Source: Ailanthus altissimus
Taxonomy: Eukaryota; Streptophyta; Magnoliopsida; Sapindales; Simaroubaceae
DNA: 64,000 bases
Assembly: GCA_946807835.1 (NCBI GenBank)
Contig: OX327683.1
Span: forward strand, 37,197,001-37,261,000
Direction of reading: 5' to 3'
Within the stretch, counting starts at the first letter, position 1, and every line of letters starts with the position of its first letter. The notes under the pieces were generated by a model, which saw only the letters and a list, made by a program, of their open reading frames with translations, was not told where the DNA came from and made no database searches. Positions 48,056-60,878 of this stretch are shown here, in pieces. The position numbers were made by a program, and so were the translations under genes.

Positions 48056-48673
48056 TTAATGATCACGAACTTTATAAACATTATGTGTTATGTACTTCAG
48101 ACGCAAACCGGGAAACAAATCATCGAGCTGTCTCTGCACATTCCTCGGTCTCTTCTTGGCCCTTCTGGTCCGCTTTGACCCACCCATGGCTAACAAATCA
48201 GCTTCAATCTTCTCTCTTGTAAGAGCAACGGAGAACGTAGAGAATGCTCGCTTGTTCTTCATCAACTGATTCAACTCGGGCCCAGCCGATTCCCCTCCAT
48301 CTCCATTTTTGGCAACTAGGGTTTCATTCGCTGCCTCAGAAGGTTTGTCTTGTGCTCTCTTGTTGCTCTGCCTACATGACTTTATTAACAAGTTTTTGGC
48401 CTTAACGTCCGATGCCGTTGTTTTTTTCTCCAAACTCTCAACAACTAGGGTTTGATCCACTGCATTTACGACCACATTGCCAATCTCATCGATGCTTGCA
48501 ACTGCATTCCTCAATTTTGACAAGATGGTAGGCCTACTACCGTCTGATGACGTTGATTTAGGCCTACGGTGATCGCCGTCGGTGCTGACGTGGTAGGCGG
48601 CGCTCCATTTCTGCTGCGGTGGCGAGAAGTTGCATAGAGGATGAGATTGCGAAGAGACAGTTGATGATGCCAT
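48056..48673 (-). CDS. DUF1639 family protein (intronless copy D, short)
   Basis: 205 aa, more divergent than A-C. N-terminus MASSTVSSQSHPLCNFSPPQ, then KW; the middle is shorter; the core is FSVALTREKIEADLLAMGGS, KRTRRAKKRPRNVQRQLD, DLFPGLRLKYITHNVYKV. MASST at the start resembles the intron-bearing gene E more than MASTL of A-C. It lies 1.2 kb upstream of copy C in the same orientation. Its 3' flank (from 48055 down) is the start of the right duplication arm. The region upstream of its ATG (48827-48887) matches the DNA just after the hairpin at 22512-22568. Confidence 0.82.
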   Translation of the reverse strand: MASSTVSSQSHPLCNFSPPQQKWSAAYHVSTDGDHRRPKSTSSDGSRPTILSKLRNAVASIDEIGNVVVNAVDQTLVVESLEKKTTASDVKAKNLLIKSCRQSNKRAQDKPSEAANETLVAKNGDGGESAGPELNQLMKNKRAFSTFSVALTREKIEADLLAMGGSKRTRRAKKRPRNVQRQLDDLFPGLRLKYITHNVYKVRDH

Positions 48674-48999
48674 TGCAAATATTTCTATTTTATCTAAACA
48701 AGCATTTGATTTGATTTAATCAAGTTATTTACAGAAGTGTTGCGTTTTAATGTCGATCAGAACACGGAATTTTTGACTTTTGACTTTGAAAGGTCATATT
48801 CGTAATTGTAGTCCTCAGACAAAGTTATGCTCATGTGCGAGTCTTCGCCCTTTCTTTGTTTTGAAAATAATAGAATTTATTGTAGTTATAAAAAAAACAA
48901 TAGAATTTATTTTGCTATTCTTTATTTACTAAAATCACTAATCCTTATTAGAGTTGCTTTTTCTTATATTAACAATTTTTTGGGTTTTTTTTTAATTTA

Positions 49000-49620
49000 A
49001 TGCATTTCTCTATTAAATTCATATAATTGTGTGTATATTAGCAAAGGCTAAAGTAGCAAAATTTAATAAAAGAGATGCAATGTACAAAAATAAATAGAAA
49101 ATAATTCTTAGTTTAAGCAAACGTGGGACTTAAAATTTCCAGGAAAGTTAAACGCGGAAACAGCGTGACCACGAATTCTGCGGTCAGGCCACTGGCTATT
49201 AAATAAAAAGGCACCATAAATGCAGACACGTTTTTCACGTCATCATGGTCTCTCTCAGTTTCACAAAACAACAAAAAGCTGGTCTCACAATGGCACATGG
49301 ATTGGACCCTAAACAAATATTTAGCTCTTATAAATGCCCAAGCAAAGAAAATTGAGCATCCAGTTTTGAGTTTCACAGCAGCACATTCGCAGATGATGGC
49401 AAAGCCGGCTGTTTGATCATTCCGTGGGCAGTTGGCACCAAGACAAATTGCAATGAGGAATACTTACCGCATTATGGAAAAGTAGCACGAGTCAATGGCT
49501 AGTTCGAGAGCATGAAGTAGTTTCAGGAGTACCCAGTGCGAGCATTCACGGCATGTAACACCATTTACAGCGAGTAGATAAAAGCTCCGGTTTTGTATGG
49601 CAAAGCTCTTCTGTTTATAA
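49000..49620. other. unidentified segment with promoter-like features
   Basis: Less AT-rich than its surroundings. On the plus strand CTCTTATAAATG (49324-49335) is followed about 60 bp later by an ATG (49394) that reads only seven codons before TGA. Another frame stays open for about 35 codons (CLIIPWAVGTKTNCNEEYLP). I do not recognise a family; it may be a dead gene start. Confidence 0.3.
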
Positions 49621-52250
49621 CAAAACAAACTTGCCTAATCAGACAACTTTGCAGAAATAAAATTCCTTAATTACCAACACTACATTGATGTGCCCCTTAA
49701 ATAAGAACCAGAATTCCCAAATATGCAGCCCACAAAGAGTCTAGTCCAAGAACATTCACTTTTCTTATTAAACAAATTTGAGAACCACGATGCCACATGT
49801 TCTAAAATTACAAACATTTCAACTATAATTTAAATATCTGAAAAGAAAAAACTTGCAACTAAATTTCAATAACATGAGAAGCACAACAATTACCATCCCT
49901 ACCTGTAAATAGCCCAAGTAGCAGTTTGATTTGCAGAAATTCAGCAAGGGGATCAACTTGTAATGAGTATGTCCTGCTACTGATTGCAGATGTGTCTCAC
50001 CCAGCTGGTAGAAATATCACATGACAAATTAAAACATCATATCTTGCCTTTTCTTTTTCTTTTGGGATTTATGTAAATAATTAAGTGCTTATCCACATGC
50101 TTCGCTCTGAATTAGAAAGAGAATTCAGGAATTATAGTATAATAGGTATATAATTAAAACCAGTCAGCACTGGTGAGAATATGGTATAATGAGTAGACAA
50201 TGAAGCAACCTAAACAATTAAGCCTATTCCTAATACAAATTGCTACTACAACCAACAACCAGCCCCAGGCAGCATTGAATTCAGGAACTATGACATCAAT
50301 CAGATACTATATTATCACAATAGATATGAATAATCATTTGAGTCGTAATAGAAACCCAAATCAGCTTGGTATTGTAAGAATGCAGTTATACCATATATAG
50401 AATGCTCCCAAAAATTACTGCACTTGACTACCCCGTGCATGAACAATGGACATGCAGAAAATGGTTCCATTATTTACCCAAGAAAATCTAGCACAGTTCC
50501 TGAAAATCTATGAACCAAAACTTGAATGGTAATCATATATTATAGATACATTTAGAATAAACTATTAGAAACATGATTCTGAAAATAATCAATTACTTTG
50601 AATTTATAATTCCCCATCCCTAGGGGATACTAGAAAAATAAATAGCCAGCTCTTAAGATGGATGGTTAACAATTATGTATTAAATCAAAAACAAATTCAA
50701 ACACTGATTTAAAAATCCATGTTCTGGCAATAATTCAGATATTTGAAGAAAATAGTTAGGACTTGTTATGACAAGATGATTTAAACTAGAAGCATCTAAC
50801 AACTCATACCACACATATCATCTCAAATCCTACTTGCCAAATATCCCTCTGATTGTAAGCCAGCACACGCCCCCACTTCAAGACTATATAGATAAATCAT
50901 TAACATATGCTGACACAAGTGTAGCTCACATAATCTTCGAATAAGAAAGAAAGATGATCAAGAGTTGCGACAAACAATTCTTGCTTTAGTAAGTGAATTC
51001 TCAGAACAAAAAGATACAATGCATGTAAGTCAACATCCAACTACACTGGTTCTACAACACGTATGCTGCCCTGACTAGCACAAGCTGCTCGGTCACACAT
51101 CTCGCTATTTACAGATTGTCACTCGCATCAACCTCAATGTTCTTTGCAAAGCAAAGACAAAGAAGACAAGAACACTATCATTAAAACATGATGCATTTCT
51201 TATCCACCATTCTCTCTCTCTATAAGGTGCATTTTATAAAGAAAGAAAACCGATATATGAAACAGGCAATCCTTATAAGTCAGTCACTCAAGTAGGCAGA
51301 TCCCATAACACGTATTCTGCTCTAACAAACAGAAGGCTATTCAGTAAAAAACATCTTACTATTAACACATGGTGACTCGTGTAGCTCACATGCTCTTTAA
51401 CTAAGAACACAAACTGGACAGAAGAACGTGATGATTTAAGGATGATACAATATTTAAAATGATCAGGAGCTGATACTTAACCATCTTTAGGAAAAGGGAA
51501 CATAGAGACACAATTCACATAAGTCAATCACCCAACAAATCACATTCCACAGAACATTAACAGAAGGCTATTCAATCACCTATATCGTGCTATTATTGGA
51601 CATGATTTATGTGTAGCTCCAAACAGTATAAATAGGAGAAACACGACAAATCTACTTAATCATTAAAGAATCGCATGATACGCGTGTACGCCACCTATTT
51701 GGTAAACAAAATGTTTTGCTTCTAGAAGTTCATTTAATGAAAAGAATAAAACAGAGATTGATCACAAAAGTGTGTATCCCGACCATTTAGGTTGCACAAC
51801 ACGTTTTAATATTTCAGACAAGCTAATGACAGACAATTACCAGTACATTGGCTGTGCACTCGGGTTAGAAAAGACAAAGAAAGCTACTTGACTATTTAAG
51901 AATGACATTTTCCTTAAATTGGTCAGAAGCCATTAAAAACTACTCATAATCATTTTCTCTGAATGCAGTTTTAGCATGCACGTATATAGAATGTACCCCG
52001 AGTATCTGGGATACACAATATGTATTTGCTTTGCTATTCCAACCCATCAAACTAAAAGCTAACAAATTCTTCAGAACTAGCATGTAAAAGAAGCTTTCAT
52101 TTCACAGGATCTGAAAAATGTAAAAAGCTTTCATTTAACTGATAATTCATATGTACAACTGCAACTCCTCATAAACGGACTCTGATATAACCAGTTCTGC
52201 CATACCACTAAGCCCCTCACAGATCTACCAGATGAAAGGCCACAACAATA
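49620..52250. other. intergenic DNA with DUF1639-flank-like sequence
   Basis: The stretch at about 49860-50040 (CAATTACCATCCCTACCTG, TTTGATTTGCAGAAATTCAG) resembles the 3' flanks at 45690-45800 and 47390-47440, so this is another duplicated flank. The rest (50.1-52.2 kb) is moderately AT-rich, with repeated phrases such as GTAGCTCACAT and AGAAGGCTATTCA, and has no gene that I can support. Part may be 3'UTR or intron of the gene at 52.5 kb. Confidence 0.5.
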
Positions 52251-52505
52251 ACATACATTTTTTAGCCTCTCATCTTCACATTTACAGACTCATAATTTGT
52301 TATACCTTCAGCTGATGTCAGAACACTTCTGCAGTCATCCACCTTCATATTTCCACCCAGCACAAACAGATCACATTCGCAGCAGCCCGATTTAACCCTG
52401 AATAATAAAAACAAGAATGAAAATTCAATAAAATCACAACTTAAACAAATTTCCCTCATTTTCTTCAATTCACAGGCTACCAAACAAAGACAATTATAAA
52501 AAATA

Positions 52506-53422
52506 TCAAACCTTTGTAGAACCATCGTTAACCCTGTACGACTCGGGCGTTATCGAAGCCAGCCACAAACCCGGAAAAACATACTGCAAAAACCACCAAA
52601 AACTAACACACAGTCAGCACAACTGTAAAACCTACACCCAATTGTATCTACAAAAGCAAAATTAAGAAGAAAAAATGGTCTCACATCAAGTTGCTTCTGC
52701 ACATTACGAGCTCTCTTCTTGGGCCTTCTAGAAGGCTTGGAACCAGTCATAGTAAAAAAGTCATCTTCAATCTCTTCCTTCGAGAGCGAGATCGAGAATT
52801 TCTGCTTTTTCTCCTTCTCTTTCTCTTTTTTGTCAGCGACGTTTGCCTGATCTTTTATCTCCTGAGACGCTGCTCCTCCGATCTTCAGTGCACCTCCATT
52901 CACATTGTTGTTGTTGTTGTTGAGGTGATTAGCCTTAGTCACCAGTTTCCTCGGCCGCAAATTCCACGTCTTCGGCCCTGATTCTTCAGCGTCCTCAGCA
53001 ACAACGGAGTTATGATCCCCTGCATCCACAACCTCATCAGCAACTTTACAGTTCTTATTCGTCCGGATTCGAATAAAAATCTTCTTCGATCTACTCCTGT
53101 CAGACGAAACCGCCGGCTTCTTCTCCGAATTGTCAGCCACGTCAACAGCCGTCGACTGCTTCTTCTTAGCCACCGACATCTCCGTTTTCACAGCTTCAAC
53201 AAGCACCACCGGATTCTGACTCCGACTCTGATTTTGATTCTGCCTCCGGCACTTATCGGAATCAGAATCGGCGGCGTCGTTCTGAGAAGGAGGAGGCGAT
53301 TTGTGAGAGGAATCGGAGAGTTTGCGGAAACGGTTACTGTTGGTTTGGTTCATGGCCCATTTCAAGTCAGGCAAAGAGAAGTTGTGAAGAGGCTGAGACT
53401 TTGCTGCTGTTGAAGAAGCCAT
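52506..53422 (-). CDS. DUF1639 family protein (intron-bearing, canonical form E)
   Basis: Exons 52685-53422 and 52506-52583 join in phase 0 at QKQLD|YVFPGLWLASITPESYRV to give 271 aa. The start is MASSTAAKSQPLHNFSLPDL, then KW, the usual family N-terminus. The middle holds KKIFIRIRTNKNC, the motif TWNLRPRKLVTKA, and an Asn run encoded by a GTT repeat (52908-52922). The core is FSISLSKEEIEDDFFTMTGS, KPSRRPKKRARNVQKQLD. It fits known plant DUF1639 proteins better than the other copies do (TGS, PGLWL, WNLRPRK). The last codons could instead be spliced (AAG|GTTTGA to an acceptor at 52399), which changes only the final residue or two. It is probably the source type of the cluster. Confidence 0.88.
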
Positions 53423-53509
53423 TTTCTCTAGACGCTGCGTTGCTGCTGCTGCTTCGTTCTTCTTCTTCTTCTCAACAAATGAATGAAACACCATTGATGA
53501 GAACAAACA

Positions 53510-56500
53510 ACAACTTCAAATTGGACTCTTAAATAAAGAAGAAGCTCCCATGCTCACTCTCATAATCTCATTCACATTTATTTCGATTTTTATTATCTCT
53601 TGTTTGTTTCTTTGTGTTCAAAGCTCCTTCAATGGAAAATACTTTAATTTCCACTTAATTTTTTCTTTTCTCTATAAATCAGAAAAAGCCAAGAGAATTG
53701 AATTGATGATGTGAGGGAATCGAAACTGAAACGGAAATTAAAATTTAAAAAAAAAAAAGAAGAAGAAGAGAGAGAGAAGGGAAAATTGTGTTTGTTTATG
53801 AGAACAATAAACAAGCAGTTATGAAAATTTCTTTTTTGATTCTTTTGAAACTGGATGCACCCAGTGTTTTTTAACCCAAAAAAAAAAAAGGGAAAAACAG
53901 TGGGTTCAATTTTTCTACGGTTTTTCGATATTGCCCTCGGATGATTTTGTTTATTTACTGTTTCGGTTTGAGGAGGATTTTGTTTATTTACTGTTTCGGT
54001 TTGACGATGACTATGGGAGGCTCGTCGATGTCACAAGCGACACTTGCAATTGATTCGAAAAAATTAATTTCTTAGTTAATGTTATATATTTATTTATATA
54101 TATTTAATTTTTATTTAATGTATGACGTTTTCACTTCTTCAAGTATACGACGTGCTTATCATAATTTATTTTAAATTTTAAATTAATTTAATATTTATCA
54201 TAAAATTAGAGAATTTATTATCTACGTGATCATTTTTTATTAGAAATTAAAATATAAAAAATTTTAAAGTCACAAGCCGAATATTTATAATTAACCTAAA
54301 AAATTATAATATTAAATAATATTACATATCTACCTACCTATATATACTCTAAATTTACTCCATCACGACAATGTGTAATTGCAAATGTAATGCATTTGGG
54401 TTCCGGTTCCTTCTTATAGTATAATTGCAAATGGTAATGCCATCAGTCATCAGTCATTCTTATATCGCGGTTCCTTCTTTTGGGTTCGAGGGTGCAATTG
54501 CAAATGGTAATGCCATGGGAATCTTCTGTATTTTTTTTTTATAGTGTAAAGGCCTGTTTGGTGATGGCTCGCTAATTGTATTGAAAAAATAATTAGTCCT
54601 AAAGATCAGCAGTTCAGTATTTAAAATTTAAAAATAATTTTAATTATGTAAATATAACATTATTTTTTAATTAATTTTATTATCAATACTAAAGAAATTG
54701 ATACAATTAAAATAAATTAAATACATTTTAAAGATTTAATATACATGTATAATTGTATATTATGGTGACAATGAGAGTAGTGGCAGTAAATAATAATAAT
54801 AAATATTACCTTATGTATTTTTATATAAATATCATAATAATATAAATTACATAATGTATTTTTGCATGTATATTTAACATTTATATACATTTTTATAAAT
54901 GTATGTATGTATGTATATGAGAATTATATTTAGATTAAATTAAATTTTATTTATTTATTACATTATTTTTTAAATAAATACTAAGTATAAGAATAATTTT
55001 CGATTTAGTTGCTTTGCACAATGATATATAAAATATATATTTAATAAAAAAATAAGATTTAAAAAAAATCTCTCTTCTATTTTCAAATTTTAAAGTAAAA
55101 ATAATAATTATATTTTCTAAAATTATTTTATCTGGCATCAAATTAAATTTTAACCTCTCAATATTATTTTTAACCGCACCTTTGAATGTATCACTCCTGT
55201 TTTAGAATATTCAAACTCATTGATTTAAATGAATGGTCAAAGTTATTAAATTGCACAAACCCAATGCTTGGTGACAGGATTTTGCATTATTGACTCTCGG
55301 ATTCAAAATTAATCCTTACGACTAATCAGTAATGGTCTATAAATCACAACATGTTGCGAATAAATTTGTTTTATTGGCACGAAAACTCACTTTTTCACGC
55401 AATTTCATATTAAGTTCATGGTCTCTTTTTTTATCGGTAATACCGTTTATATACAGTTAGAATATAAATTTTGTATTTAGCTGATATATTATTAATTGAT
55501 AACTAATATTTATTAAATAATTAATATTTTTTTATAAAAAACTTTTATTAATAAAATATTCTGATAAAAAAATAAAATACTTTTAATTACAACTACTCAT
55601 TTTAATCATAATCAATTTATCAATTTAATCTTATTAATGTACAATAATAATTTTATATACAAGGATTTATTCAAATAATACCACTAATATACATACACAT
55701 GCTTCAAACATTCTATATTTGATTATGTTTAACTTCTCTGCTTTAACAATCAGCTTTCTCCATCAATATGATACTAAGTAAATTATAAAAAATTATAATA
55801 CTAAATAATTGACCACCACAATAAAACAAATTCTAAGTGAATTATTATATTTTAATATAGCGCATATATATATCATAAAATAAAATCATCAACTCTAAAA
55901 ATAATTAAAACTAGTAAAGCACTTAATTCATATCTAAATTTGAACAATAAAATATATAAAAAAATATTAAATTAAACACAACTAAAATATATTTATTGAA
56001 ATAAAGCTTTGACAAATAAATAACAAAACTACTATAAAAATCGAATATCGTGGTTATTAGATCTAATAAAAAAGTTTATTTTTTAACTTCTACACATCAC
56101 CACAAGAGATAAAAGTGTGAAGAAAAATAAAAAATAAAAAGAGCATAAAAATTTAATGTTATCATAACAAATCAGTAGATTGTAATATTTTGACATATTT
56201 TTAGATACTTCCATCATGTTGTCATTAAAAATTTATTGTCGAAACCTAATCAGCGTGCATACATGAATAAAGATTTAATTTATATTAATTTATTTATTTT
56301 TATTTTACAAAACCGAAAGAGAATGAAAGAAAAAAAAAATTAGGGTCAGCATCTGTTATTTAATGTAATTAGTGACTTCTTATCAATCAATATTGTAGTT
56401 ATAGAACAATTAATGAATATATTAAATACTATGAGATACAAATTTTATATTTTTACTATGAAAACCTAGCATTAGTATTATTAATGCTTTTTCAAACTAG

Positions 56501-56940
56501 TGTTAAAACCATGCAGGGTAATTTTTTTTTTCTTTTTTAAGCAAATTGCTATTCGTTATTTTCTTTATTTATAATTGAAAAAACTTATCATAAACTTATA
56601 ATTATTATAGTATATAACTTCGCGGGTGAAATTATAAAAACTCAACAGATCATATGATTAGTTTAAAAATACTACGTACACAAATGTTGGCATATCGATT
56701 TTTTTTTTTAATTATTTGTATTGTGTTAACACTGTTAAAATAAATAAATAAATAATAATAAAGAAACTTATTTGCGTTAGAAAAAGACGTTTATATACCA
56801 AAAAATTATATAAAAAATTATGATTCTATATAAATAAAAGACGTATTAAATTTTTTTGTCTAAAATTTTATTTGATTACTAATTTGAGGACGATGAATTA
56901 TCTCGTAATAAGTGAGTTAAGTGATAGACTATGATATAAA
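53510..56940. other. AT-rich intergenic DNA
   Basis: The first 300 bp are the promoter of gene E. Beyond that the DNA is AT-rich with small duplications: TTTTGTTTATTTACTGTTTC twice near 53946 and 53979, and ATTGCAAATGGTAATGCCAT twice near 54424 and 54498. MITE-like AT-rich stretches lie near 55450. No gene found. Confidence 0.55.
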
Positions 56941-56946
56941 TATTTT

Positions 56947-57520
56947 TTGAGTATAAATGAGTTGACTTATAGGGATCTGGATCCATGGTTCGTGAGGATT
57001 ACATTTGACGATGACGATAATGTAGATGCAATAAAAATGTATCTATTTTATGTATTTCATAAAATATTAATGCCACGTGATCAGAATAGAATTATACAAT
57101 ATTTTGTACTTCGTATCGTAGATAATCTAGATAAGTTTAATGCTTATTCTTGAGGCACGATTGCATGGACTGTACTCTACAATAGTTTATGCATGGTTCC
57201 AATTAAAAAGTTAGTGAATGTTAAAAAAACGGACGCTCTAGAATCATACAACCTATACTCATTTAGTCAAGCATTATTTGTGAATACTTCTCTTTTTTCG
57301 ATTCATTATCATATTAGGATATAGAAAAAATTATTTTGTTGACATTATAATTTTTTTTTATTTATTATTATCTCAGGTGTGGATCTACAAGGCAATCCCG
57401 AGATGTGGAGAGCTGTTTGCCTAAAGGAATGGAGACTATTTTTCGTGTATTCTAAATTAGTCTGGTACAGGCACCCCATTATACGAAAGTGTCGTAGACG
57501 TCATATAATTTTCTTATAAC
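56947..57520 (+). pseudogene. DUF1985-like transposon-associated relic
   Basis: Translates as YRDLDPWFVRITF, YFVLRIVDNLDKFNAYS, then after a stop TIAWTVLYNSLCMVPIKK, ESYNLYSFSQA, and after a possible intron ending in CTCAG at 57375, VWIYKAIPRCGELF. The YxxWG, YxLYGF and VWxYEAIP order resembles the DUF1985 region of plant Ulp1-protease-carrying transposons. The TGA at 57151 and further frame breaks show decay. No Ulp1 or transposase part seen. Confidence 0.5.
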
Positions 57521-57949
57521 TTTTATTATTTATTTTAATAATGATTAATAAATCTAAAATATTATAAAAGCTTTTGAGATTCATAGAAAGTTGATACTCC
57601 ACAAATATGAGAAGAGTATAGACTATTGCGTGGTGGCAAATTTGCGCATTTCATCAAAAAAATAAGAAGGGAATCTTAAGTTGGAATTAGCTGAGATTTT
57701 GAACACCTAATTCACCAATGATCTTCAGCCTGACTACGTATTTATTTAATATTTTTTGAAACTACCATGTGCATATTTTGATATGTAATGTATATTTCAA
57801 AATCATTAGTAAAGCTCTTTCATCTTCCTCTAAAGCATATAATAGTCGAAATTTGCGACATGATCAGTGGCACCTGAAAAATACAACGTAATTTTAGTAT
57901 AATTATATATACAACTAAATTAAAAATAATCTGAATATATAAAAAAATA

Positions 57950-58085
57950 AATTCGGTGATGGTGCCACAGCGCACAACAATGTGTGCCCTACATGAGCGC
58001 TTTGTTACACCCTGATGCACGCACGCGCACCAGGCGATGCCCCAACACAATAGCTGCGCATGCACCCACGCACCACTCGTCTTGT
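57950..58085. other. GC-rich island 1 in AT-rich DNA
   Basis: About 130 bp of high GC with many GCGC/CACGC motifs, including GTGTGCCCTACATGAGCGC at about 57982-58000. It has no credible protein. It shares GTGTGCCCTAC-CATG with island 2, so it may belong to one repeated element. Confidence 0.55.
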
Positions 58086-58514
58086 AACACGCCGTGATAA
58101 CATCACATAATCGTGAAGTTTAAAAATTATAATTTTTGATATAAAATAAATATTTGCAGTCATTAATTTTTCATCTATTATACTCATTTTTAATATAATA
58201 TATATTACTACTAATTAAAAAATAAATAAAATAAACTTACTAGTTTACAACTTCACAATTCACAGCTAAATCTTTAAAATATCTTCACAATATGTTAAAT
58301 TTATAACAGATCTAAGACAGATGGGTGAAAGTTGCATTAAGATAGAATTTTTAAGATGAGAGAGTGAGAAGATTGAAAGTTTTTAAAAGTTTTGAGAGCG
58401 AAAAAAAAATAGCCTCAAAAATATTATTTGTGAGGGATAAAATAAAAAAAAAATTAATATATTTAGTTTAATATATATTAATTATTTAAATTAAATTAAA
58501 TTAAGAAAAAGTTA

Positions 58515-58615
58515 GGAGCATGTATGGGGGGTGCCTCACACATGCGCTCCAAATAAAGCCTTGCGAGGCGTATGCCAAGGGCGTGTGCCCTACGCATGCG
58601 CCCCAAGGCTTTACT
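58515..58615. other. GC-rich island 2 in AT-rich DNA
   Basis: About 100 bp of high GC holding GCGTGTGCCCTACGCATGCG (58581-58600). An internal inverted pair AAAGCCTTG / CAAGGCTTT brackets about 50 bp. Related to island 1 in the same orientation. Non-coding. Confidence 0.55.
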
Positions 58616-58619
58616 TTTT

Positions 58620-60290
58620 TATTTTAACTTAATTATTTTAATTAATTTATAAAAAATAAAAAGTTATTAATATAATTTTTTTCATTAATTTAATAAAAAG
58701 AAAAAAATTTAATTTTAATTAATTATTTTATTTTATTTTTAAATAAAATTTTATTTTTTAAATTTATTAAAAAGAAAACCAATACTTGCGGCTCATGATT
58801 AATGATTATTTTTAATTAGGGAAATAGTGAAGGTTTAGGCGCGAGAGAACATGATATTGAATTCGCCTCTTATTCTTAAATATGAGTTGATAAGTGGAGG
58901 AATTAAAAATTAATATAAAAATAAAAAAGGAAAACGAGAAACTAAATTATTGGCCTTTAAGAAAATGTTGATCGATATTCCAACATCTCCAATGAAGTCC
59001 AAAACCAAACCATTAAACAAGCTTGAATACAATATTATATTCAAAATTATTATTCGTATATATGAACACATTATTTTATTATTATTCTTGTATTTAAAAT
59101 TAATAATTCAACCCACGCAATATACATTAATTTCATTATCAATGTATTTCATTGTATCAAGTATGTTTGAATGATTTAATTGAATTACATTTTTAATCCG
59201 TCCAATGACAATTTTTTTTTTTTTGAGTGGTATATAAAATGCATAATTTGGATCTCATTTTTTTTAAAGAAAAAGGCAATGAATTTTTATATCTTTGAAA
59301 ATTGAAATGCATTATCTTTTGCGTGGTATAATATATATATAATATTATATTATATATTTTAAATTTATATTTTAAATAATAATATATTAAGTAATTATTA
59401 AATAATAAAATAATATAAAATATAAAATTATTTATTACGTTTAATTTTACCTTTTTTTATATTTAAACTAAAGCTACTCTCTTTCAAAAAAAAAAAAAAC
59501 TAAAGCCACTCACCTTGAACTTGAATGGTAAACATTAAAGCAGTTTACTTAAACATTTTATTTATAAATAAATGCACTCACCATGTATAGCAAACAAATC
59601 CAACTCCTCTCTTATTCACCTAGATTTCTTCATATCTATCTAAAATCCTAGTCAATTGACCAACTTATGTTTCTCTTTCTTCCACATGACTTGAAGTTAG
59701 AGAGAATTTTGTCAACTAAAATATGGGTTGTCCTCATTGTAACCTCTAATCTCTAATTTTGGAAATTTCCAACAAAATTTTTGACATTTATTAGATGATT
59801 TCACCATTTCACTATTCTGGTTCTATCCATTTAAAAAAAAAAAAAGAATGATAAAAAAATTATATATTTAAAGAATAGTGTTAACATCATTTATGATTGT
59901 ATTTATTATTGCTCTAAATTAATTAAATCTTTATTTTATTTTATTTATATTAAAAGAAGTATGATTTAAAAGCAACGACTGACAATTAAAAAATTAGATA
60001 CGAGCCGACAGCCATTTAGATTGGTATAATCTTATTTGAAATTGAGCAAAATTATAGAAACTCTGTAATGATATGAGCATAATACAATGAACCAAGCAAA
60101 GCATATATTCAAATTATGTGTTTTGTTGATATTTTATTGAATATTTGCAAGAAGAATGGCCACTTGAAAACCAGTTATGAAAGTAGTAACTCTGCATAAA
60201 GTTTCTTACTTTTTCTATGCATACATATATTTTTTTTTAAATAAAAAAAGTGCATGACAACCTAACAATTATACCAAAAAAAAAAAAATT
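58620..60290. other. AT-rich intergenic DNA
   Basis: Poly-A/T runs and short AT repeats dominate. No gene, RNA gene or transposase frame is seen. Confidence 0.55.
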
Positions 60291-60878
60291 AAACTAAGAC
60301 CAAGGTGAATTTTATGTATGTCCAAGTGAGACACAGGAGAATATAAAGACTCTGTCCTCAAGCTCTCTGGAGCCAAATTAAACAGGGAAAGAAGTAACCA
60401 AGCAACCATAGTCATAGATATTCATGGATTTGACAAAGAATTAAGCTGGTATGAAAGGAAAAGGAATTACTATTGCATTTCTTCCAGAGGGCACCCATCT
60501 TTTTCACCTTTATATTTTTCCCTTCAAATACATCCATCACATACAAATACAAGATATAAATGATTGCAAAATTCATCTCAAATAAGAAGTTCCCATAAAT
60601 CAGTAGTTGTTCAATGCCTACAATGGTTGGGGTTGTAAGTACAAAGAACGAATGCCCAGAATTGGAAAATGGAACTTCTATTAATATAGACCCTCATCAA
60701 ATAGCTGTACTATACTTGCGAACAATATTTGCGAGCTACATTAGAGCCATATGATCAAACATGGTGCTCAGCTTCAACACTATGTTTGTGGTTGGGAGCA
60801 AGAATCTGTTGAAAACGGGTAATGCTATTATCACATGGAGCAAGAAAGTGATGTGATCATTCTCAAAGATAATGTCCT
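60290..60878. other. base-balanced non-coding DNA next to mTERF relics
   Basis: Less AT-rich than the DNA to its left but with no long frame. By position it could be the 3'UTR side of the ancestral minus-strand mTERF gene. I see no domain. Confidence 0.4.

Larger units (their letters stand above)
42500..48085 (-). repeat. right arm of the large inverted segmental duplication
   Basis: Reads in reverse complement in the same order as 22570-26728, including an intact DUF1639 gene (46132-46884) and the decayed relic. The arm is interrupted by about 2.2 kb of other DNA (43.3-45.5 kb), including an LTR relic and an RNase H fragment. Several small indels distinguish the arms, for example extra sequence at 47460-47540. 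Confidence 0.85.

Noticed and set aside
53012..53413. 133-codon plus-strand frame opposite the DUF1639 gene E
   Set aside because: It is the antisense shadow of a GC-rich coding exon, Arg/Leu-rich, with no own signals.
57820..58187. Minus-strand Cys/Arg-rich frames over GC-rich island 1
   Set aside because: Driven by GC-rich repeats; continues into AT-rich noise; no homologous pattern in island 2.
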